A DNA stretch of 64,000 nucleotides from Diphasiastrum complanatum (lineage: Eukaryota; Streptophyta; Lycopodiopsida; Lycopodiales; Lycopodiaceae): positions 54,661,855 through 54,725,854 of the forward strand of contig CM055097.1 of assembly GCA_029204225.1 (NCBI GenBank), in the 5' to 3' direction. A model generated the notes under the pieces. It ran no database searches. It was not told the DNA's origin and saw only the letters and a list, made by a program, of their open reading frames with translations. The position numbers were made by a program, and so were the translations under genes. Each line of letters begins with the position of its first letter. Within the stretch, counting starts at the first letter, position 1. Positions 56,566 through 64,000 of the stretch are shown here, one piece after another.

Positions 56566-58980
56566 CTCCCCCTTGATCTAGAGCCTTGAATGCCTTGACC
56601 TTCAAACTTAGTTCTATACAAAATCTTCTATGTGTATCCAAACTTAATGATTTGGTAAAAATATCTGCTGTCATATCTTGTGTTCTACAGTACTGCAATC
56701 GGACCTCTTCGTTGAGAACTTTGCTTATGACAAAATGATACTTCAGTTCAATGTGCTTACTCCTAGAATGAAATCTAGAGTTGGTTGATAAAGCGATTTG
56801 ATTATCACAAAATAATGTCGTCGGAGCATATTGATTCAGATCGATATCTAAGACTAAGTTTCTCAACCAAATTGCTTCCTTTGTAGCTTGAGAGGCTACA
56901 ATATATTCTGATTTAGTAGAAGATAGAGCTATCGAAGATTGCTTGCGACTGTTCCAAAAAATTGGACCATTGTTGAGGAAGAATGTAAATCTGAAAGTGG
57001 ATTTACGAGTGTCTACATCTCCTACCCAACTTGCATCTATATAACCACCGAGTAAATTGAGTTTGTCGTTGTCGACTGCTCCATAACAAATGCGAAAGTC
57101 CATACTCGAAGATATCTCATGACTCTGATAAGAGCCTTCCAATGTGCTATACTAGGATTAATCATATACTGATTGAGAGAGCTGACTGCAAAAGCTATGT
57201 GTGGTCTGGTACAGATCATGGTGTATATAAGAGATTCTATAATAGAATGGTAAGGATACTCACGCATATGCTGCTTCTCATGAATTGTTTGGGGACACTG
57301 GTCCTTTGACAATTTGAGATCTGGTTCCATTGGTGGGAGAGCTAACTTGCAATTAATCAGATGGGTAATAGAGGAAGTTGATTATTTCCATCATTTTGTA
57401 GTTGCTGAACTACAACATCAGTATCTTCTGATTCACCGTTGATTTGTTGTTTGTCAAAAGTAGAAGATCTTGGACCTTCAATGGAAATAGTCGACTGAGG
57501 AACTGGAAAGTTTAATGTGTTAGGAGAATCTGACAGGTCGGCTACATGGGGACTGCCTTTTCCTTTGAGGTCTTGAAACTGATCTTCGATGAAGATGACA
57601 TCCCGGCTAGTGAATATCTTCGACTCGATGGGATCGAACAGCTTATAGGCTTGATCTGAAGTAGTGTAGCTGATTTGATACTCTAGAAGTCAAGCTTCTT
57701 CTTGAGATCACGAGGTATCTGCGCAAAAGCAGTACATCCAAAAACTTGTAAGTTTGATAAAGAAGGTTTGGTGCTTGTCCAAACTTTAAATGGTATTTTG
57801 TCTGAGAGATCTTTAGTAGGACATTTGTTCTGTTGAAACAGCTTCAGTCCAGAATGACTTAGGAAGTGTTGCATGTGATAACATGCACTTTGCCAATTCG
57901 ACTAAGGTTCTGTTCTTTCTCTCAATAAGACCATTTGACTGAGGTGAATAGGAGGTACTGTAATGTTCCTCAATGTCGTTGTTAAGGCAATCATCCTTGA
58001 ATTCGGTGGAGATGTATTCTCCCTCATTATTTGACCTCAGTGCTTTGATTCGTTTGCTAGTTTGATTCTCAGCATGCTCGTTGAATTCTGAATTTGATGA
58101 AAGCCTCTGATTTTTGTTTAATGAAATAAACAACTGTTCTTCTAGAGAATTCGTCAATAAAGATAATGAAATATTTTGTATCTAGCAATGAAGGAGAGAT
58201 CGACCTTATCAAAAGGATAGTCGAGATCAAAAACCATGGATTGTCTGGACATGTTCAAAATAGATGCATAATTCAAGTGTCCTTAGCGATGATGCCATAC
58301 TAATGCTTTATTGACTAGAACAGAGGTCTTCAAGGCTTGACTAGACTCAGAATAACAATGTGCCAATCTATATAAGTAACCCTGTCTCTTGTCGAGTGCA
58401 AGGATCTTATTACTCCTATCAATAATTTTGCATTGATCAGATTCAAATTCTATGTTATGACCTAAATATGTAATTCTACTTATTGATAACAAATTTGTAG
58501 AGAGTTTAGGAAGATATAAGACCTTTGATAGTAGTTTGAATTGATCATGTTGGAATCGCAATCTTACAATGCCTTCACCTTCAATAGTGTGAGTACTATT
58601 GTCACCAAGATGAACAAATTTCTTCGTGTTGTAAGGTGTGTAGGAGCTGAAAATCTCACGTTGATTGGTCATATGTTGAGTTGCTCCAGAATCAAGAAAC
58701 CATGAATCATCCAAAAATGCGCTTTGATCTTTGATCATGAATGCGCCTTCATCCACTTCGACCTGGAGAGATGATGAAACTATGTTTGCTTGTTGATCAG
58801 GTTGTTTGGCTGTGTTCTTCGCTTGGAGAATTCAGCAATCCTTGATCTCATGGTTATTGCACTTGCAATACCCGTAAAACATCTTCTTCTTCGACTGTGG
58901 ATTTGATGATTGTTCTTGACCTTGAGTCGACTTCTGATTCATTGCAGCCTTCTTGGAGCTTTTCGGCTTTTGTCAATTTG
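56566..58980 (-). pseudogene. Copia internal region with RT core deleted
   Basis: On the minus strand: zinc-knuckle text near 58,900, protease region (FLDDSWFLDSGATQHMTNQ, 58,700), GAG-pre-integrase (YLYRLAHCYSESSQALKTS), integrase (IKALRSNNEGEYISTEFKDD; ERKNRTLVELAKCMLSHATL) to 57683, then after about 300 bases the RT end/RNase H block (KLSKDQCPQTIHEKQ; RPHIAFAVSSLNQYM; YIDASWVGDVDTRKSTF; LFCDNQIALSTNSRFHSRSK) to 56577. The RT core with YVDD is absent, so an internal deletion removed it. PBS relic at about 59,099-59,110, and only about 24 bases of the 5' LTR remain before another LTR begins at 59135. Confidence 0.85.
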
Positions 58981-59134
58981 ATATCGTAAAAGATATCAAG
59001 TATTAGAGCTTTCGTTCTGATATCGAAATAGTATCAGGTCTTGAAGAAGAATCAACGCTTTGATATCATGTAGGTATACTTTGATACCATGATATAATGC
59101 TCTGATACCATGTCGCAAATAGGATAGATAATAT

Positions 59135-60044
59135 TGTGAAAGCTATCCAACTTGTCTATAGGGGTTGATGAGGATAATAATCTTGCTTGTGCATTTACAA
59201 GTTGTAAATATCATTTTTTAGTATGTACAAACTTGAGCTACATGACATGCACAATGTCTAGATGGTCATATCTCACTTTGTTCCATTGTATATATCAAAG
59301 GTATGTGAATTGAGCACATGACCTTGTAGATTAGGGCGAGGTTGAATTAGGTAGATCTAGATTTGATGACATGCATAAAACTAGATGACATGCAAAATCA
59401 GTTAGTGTGCATGCATGCAACATGCAATCACTACATGAAACATGCAAGTCAGTATACATGTTTTACACATGTCCAAGTCATATAGGGAAGTTACATGCAA
59501 GACATGCAAACAATATTTGACACATGCATGTAGTTTTGTAGGCTCATAGTTGAGAAATTGACATTTGGACAAAGTAGGTAGGAGTTAGGTGCAATTTCAG
59601 CATGCAAGCTGTTAGGTGTCAATATGGTAGTAGTTTACACTTGATTAGGTGTAGAAAATGCATTGAATGCAAGGAGTACCACGAATTTTGGCTCTCCTAT
59701 ATATGTACATATCATTCTCATTTATATCTAATAATGAATCAAGCTTTGGTAATGTCATAATGTCAAAATTGGATCTCATGCTATGTTGCTCGTTTTGATA
59801 TTCTCTCTCTAACTCGAGTAGAAGGCATTCTTCATACATTGTTTTGGTTATGTATTCTCTCTATTTGTGAGGAATTAGTTTTGCTTTGATATGTAGCATT
59901 CTAGATTGTGCTCTAGCCTCAGATTTGTTAGTAGATTGTAGGATTGCTCTACAGGTGATCTATGTGCCACCACAAAGCATGGTCAAGATCATTCACACAT
60001 TTCTTGTGGATCCCCACACGTGTCAAGTTGCTGGATTTTTCACA
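59135..60044 (+). repeat. Candidate LTR, 910 bp, plus orientation
   Basis: Starts TGTGAAAGCTATCC and ends GGATTTTTCACA with inverted termini (tgtgaaa/tttcaca), directly followed by the PBS TGGTATCAGAGC at 60045-60056. It begins exactly where the 5' LTR of the preceding element breaks off (59135), so it probably inserted there. TATA-like text (cctatatatgtac) near 59,697. The matching second LTR was not found in the window. Confidence 0.55.
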
Positions 60045-60226
60045 TGGTATCAGAGCCATACCATGCTTTGAATGCTACTAACATCAGATGTATGAAGATT
60101 TTTCTGTCAATTCAAGCTAGGAAGCTGTTTAGTAGTGTTTTGCTATCTTTTCTTGAACAATTTTTTGGTGAATGAGGTTAGAACTGATATTTGCAGTCCC
60201 AAAACAGAGAATTACGGAATTCTGAC
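60045..60226 (+). other. PBS and short internal stub
   Basis: PBS at 60045-60056, then about 130-180 bases with no coding content before sequence that belongs to the opposite-strand LTR below. Confidence 0.4.
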
Positions 60227-60940
60227 TTTTCACACGTGTGAAAACCAAAATACATCATTGTAAAAATTACAGCAAATAAGGATCCTAAAACACTTGAAAT
60301 GATGAGGGAAACAATAGATTATGATTTCATAAGATTAGCACAAGTTGAACCATCAAAATCCATCAAAAATCTATGCTTGAACCTCACTAAATGGCCCAAA
60401 TCCTTGAAGAAGGCTTCACACGTGTGAAAGTACGGCCTCCCACAGTCTGAGTACTGTACACCAGACCTACATTCAATCCTATAATCATTAGTAATCACAA
60501 GTACTCAAACAATTATGAACATAGAGAGCAATTGCACCATTATGAGAGAAAAAACATGAAATTGCTTGATTGATTTTGGTGAGATATCATCACCTATATA
60601 TACATGATCCATCACGGTTTTGGGCAGGTATGAGTAGCCCTAAACCTATCCCTAATGCTAATTTTGGTGGATCTTTCATCCCTACCAAGTTAGGGTTGGA
60701 ATCTTGGAGATCCCTCAACAATGCAAAAATTACCAAAAATAGCTCCTATTTTTTCTCCCTTGTATCTAAGCATAATTTGGACTCATTCCAAAGGTTCTAA
60801 CACTTAGGTCTACTTGAGAACATCCTTATGAATGGAATCCTATGCTATTTGTCACGTGTGACAAGCCACATCATGACCATCTAACTATTTACAAGTCATA
60901 TGACCAAAACTAGTCAAGCTAGAATTGTGAATTTTTAACA
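60227..60940 (-). repeat. 3' LTR of the right-edge Copia element (end uncertain)
   Basis: Minus strand starts TGTTAAAAATTCACAATTC at 60940 after the PPT gtgaggaggag. Contains three CACGTG cores: 60853-60858, 60419-60424 (in the 14-bp palindrome ttcacacgtgtgaa) and 60233-60238 (in the 18-bp palindrome ttttcacacgtgtgaaaa). The inner LTR end was not located, so the left limit is provisional. Confidence 0.5.
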
Positions 60941-63900
60941 CTCCTCCTCACTATCTAGCTTGGTTCAATCATTGCTTTACTAATCACTCCAAGTGATGAT
61001 CTGAACTTCATAAAAGGTGTCTTTTGAAGTGGTTTAGTAAGTAGATCAGCTACACATTCATTGCTTGGAACATGCTCCAAAGCAATCTCCTTGGCTTGCA
61101 CCATTTCTCTCACAAAGTGATGGCATATCTCAATGTGCTTAGATCTTGCATGGAAGATTGGGTTAGATGCAAGGTGTTGGGCTGATATATTGTCATTGTA
61201 GATGATTGGTGCCTCCTCTGAATCCATGATCTTTAGTTCCACCAATAATCTCTTGATCCAAAGTACCTCCTTTGTAGTGGTTGTCAAAGCTTTGTACTCG
61301 GCCTCGGTTGAAGATAGAGATATAGTTTCTTGCTTTTTTGAAAGCCATGAAACCACACCTTCTCCTATGAAAGTTGAATAGGCACTTGTTGATTTCCTAT
61401 CCCTCTTGTCCCCTGCAAAATCTGAATCACTAAATGCATGAAGGTTAATCACATCTCCTCTATATAGAATCCCAAAGTCCAATGTACCCGAGATGTATCT
61501 TAGAATCCTCTTAGCCTTTTTCCAATGGATATTCAATGGCTTTTGCATGGATTGGCTCAACCTACATACACTAAAGCTAAGATCTGGTCTAGTTATAGTG
61601 ATCCACATTAAGGAACCTATAAGTTGCCTAAACAAAGTGATGTCCATGAAGGATCTTTCATCATCTTCATTTGGCACTTTTACATCTTGCTCCATTGGTG
61701 TGTCAACACTTTTGCATACTTCCATCTTAAACTTCTTCAAAAGGACTTTGAGCATAGTTTACTTGACTTATAAAGATAAAATCAGACCCTCTAAGTACTT
61801 CTATGCCTAAGATGAAGTGAAGACACCCTAGATCTACCATCTTGAACTCTAAGGATAGATCTATCTTGATTTTTTCAATACCATCAACACTATTTCCACT
61901 AATGATGATGTCATCTACATAAATGAGTAAAAGTACAATACCAACATCATCAAACTTAATGTAAAGAGTGGGATCATATTCACTTTGAACAAAAGAAAGT
62001 GAAATAAGATAGCAATGTAGTCTTGAATTCCAAGATCTCGAGGCTTGCTTCAAGCCATAGATGCTTCTTTGGAGATGGCATACTTTGTTCTCCATTCCAT
62101 GCTTGATGAACCCTTGTGGCTGCTCCATATAGATATCCTCTTCCAAAAAACCATTCAAGAAAGCATTAGAGACATCCATTTGACATAGAATCCATCCAAA
62201 ATGTGATGCAAGTGCAATGATTAGCCTTATTGTGACCATCTTGGCCACGGGTGCAAACGTTTCCTCATAGTCTATCCCTCTCTCTTGAGCATAACCTTTT
62301 GCAACTAATCTTGCTTTATGTTTGTTAACACTCCCATTTGCATTCAACTTAAGCTTGAAGACCCACTTGCATCCTATTACATTCCTTTGAGGTCTCTCAA
62401 CAAGCAACCAAGTTTCATTCTCAATCAAGGCATCATACTCATCCAGCATAGCTTTATACCATTCTTTGGAGTTCAATGCATCTTCAACATTAGATGGTTC
62501 TTCAAAACTAGATAAAGCATAAGAAGTGGATGAGATACCCTCAACTTGTTGTCCTTTGCCTTGATATGTGAGCCTTGATGGCTCCACTTTTGCCCTTGAA
62601 GATCTCCTTGGTGTGATAGGTGGGTTTGGTGCTTGCTCCTCCATGAGCTCCTCCTCAAAACCAAGATCTTGCTCCTCGGCCATCTTCTTCTTGATTGTTG
62701 GAGCACTTGAGCCTTCTTCAAGCATATGCATATGATGTTCATCAAAGATGACATCCCTTGAAACAACAAATTTGTTCAAGGATGGGAGATAGACTTTGTA
62801 GCCCTTGCTTGAGCTTGCATATCCAAGCATGATCCCTCTTGTGGAAGATGGATCCTCCTTGGTTCTTGTTTCCAATGGCACATGTACATAACATATACAC
62901 CCAAAAACTTTCAAGTAATTAAGACTGGGTTTCTTTCCATACAACATCTCATAAGGAGTTTTGCCTTCAATTGCTTTGCAAGGCACCCTATTCATCAAGT
63001 AGTTTGCACATACAAGAGACTCACCCTAAAAGGATTTGGGCAAACAAGCATCTAATCTTAAAGCCTTAGAACATTCACATAATGTTCTATTCCTTCTTTC
63101 AGCAACTCCATTTTGTTGAGGAGTGTAAGGACAAGAAGTCTCTTTCTTGATCCCTTCCTCCTCACAAAAGGCCTTGAACTCATTGGAGATGAATTCTCCA
63201 CCATTGTCACTTCTAAGAATCTTGATGCTATGATTATGATGCTTTTCCACAAACAACTTGAACTTTACAAAAGTATCAAATACTTGAGACTTGAAGGAAA
63301 GTAAGAACACCCAACAATATCTTGAGTAGTCATCAATGAAGGTTAAAAACATGGATGAACCTCCATTAGATTTGGTGCTAGCAATGTGCACATCCGAGTG
63401 TATGAGTTCAAGAGGATGAGATGACTTTGTGATGGAGTTAGGAAACACCTTCTTATGTGCCTTGGATAAGGCACAAGCTTCACAAACCTTGTCTTCCTTC
63501 CCAATAGACCTTGGTAGGCCTAAAGCATACTCCTCCTTGATCATAGCCTCCATGGAACCCGAGTTGACATGTCCAAGTCTTTTGTGCCATAAAGTAAAGG
63601 TAGATATCTTGCTCTTCTCGGCCAACATGACAACATTAGTATCCACAAATGCATCCAACTTATAAAGTTTGCCAAGTCTAGTGCCCTTAGCCACTATCTT
63701 ATCCTCCTTCTTGATGAAACATTCATTTGAAGCAAAGTCAACATTGAAACCATTGTCTACCATTTGGCCAACACTTAGTAGATTCTTTGTTATTGTAGGA
63801 ATGTACAAAACACCTTCTATGTTGATCTTTTTGGAAGATCCTAAGCAAAGGGGAATGCTACCCACTCCTTCAATCTTACAAGCTTCATCATTTGCTGTAT

Positions 63901-64000
63901 AGATAGACTTTATAGGTCCATCATAAGATAAGAGAGAAGAGAAAAACTCCCTTTTACTAGTCATGTGTGAACTAGCACCCGAGTCAATCCACCAAGGATC
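60941..64000 (-). mobile_element. Nearly intact Copia element, continues past window edge
   Basis: Minus strand, entering from the right edge: protease/GAG-pre-integrase (LWHKRLGHVNSGSMEAMIKE), integrase core (FLTFIDDYSRYCWVFLLSFK; LRSDNGGEFISNEF; TPQQNGVAERRNRTL) to 63026, then RT (GCKWVFKLKLNANGSVNKHK; FLNGFLEEDIYMEQPQGF; LLLIYVDDIIISGN with intact YVDD) to 61727, then RNase H (ITRPDLSFSVCRLSQSM; FSDSDFAGDKRDRKSTSAYS; IYNDNISAQHLASNPIFHA) ending at 60955. Only two breaks were seen: an in-frame TAG at 63026-63028 in place of the conserved Trp of the integrase, and one frameshift near 61,730-61,755 between RT and RNase H. It is the youngest-looking pol here. The gag and 5' LTR lie outside the window. 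Confidence 0.9.

Noticed and set aside
1-64000. CRISPR arrays, bacterial operons, rRNA or tRNA genes, organelle DNA
   Set aside because: None seen. Tandem repeats lack regular spacers, no tRNA cloverleaf was recognised, and gene structure is plant nuclear.

Overview
The window is nuclear DNA of a land plant, read from its genes and repeats. It has spliced genes with GT-AG introns, a plant-type MAPKKK, a CIAPIN1/DRE2 gene and dense, decayed Copia and Gypsy LTR retrotransposons with tRNA-iMet primer sites. One gene (about 44.7-45.9 kb, minus) matches LRRC46, a family tied in animals to sperm flagella. If that is right, the plant probably makes swimming sperm (fern, lycophyte, bryophyte, or cycad/Ginkgo grade). 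No species is assigned.

Layout. 0.8-2.9 kb: eight-exon DRE2 gene (+). 5.4-14.8 kb: a decayed Copia element (-) with unusually short LTRs (77 and 81 bp). Its gag is split by about 5 kb of foreign DNA holding an unrecognised three-exon gene (-) and unrecognised coding remnants (+). 16.0-16.6 kb: foldback repeats. 17.8-21.1 kb: a five-exon gene (-), assembled here from exons whose phases all agree, encoding a 384-residue protein with a 14-residue tandem repeat. 21.6-24.6 kb: microsatellites, tandem duplications and a GC-rich repeat with matched changes in both arms of a palindrome. 24.8-26.6 kb: intronless MAPKKK (-).

28-38 kb is a nested retrotransposon stack. An older LTR element (about 28.5-37.95 kb) has its 3' LTR split by a younger element (31,807-37,194). 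The younger one has two 920-bp LTRs, a PBS, a long leader with repeated small stem-loops and one gag-protease reading frame, but no reverse transcriptase or integrase. A sister LTR copy at 28.6 kb shows the empty insertion site. 38-42.5 kb: Gypsy and Copia debris. 44.7-45.9 kb: LRRC46-like gene. 47-64 kb: a Copia graveyard of at least four families, with an internal inversion, an LTR inserted into another element, and at the right edge a nearly intact Copia element running out of the window.

The four better-supported host genes (DRE2, the repeat protein, MAPKKK, LRRC46-like) have no shared operon-like logic. The strongest candidates for new biology are the repeat protein, the gag-only element with its structured leader, the short-LTR Copia element, and the foldback repeats. 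Exon limits were worked out by eye from splice consensus and phase and were not tested against transcripts.
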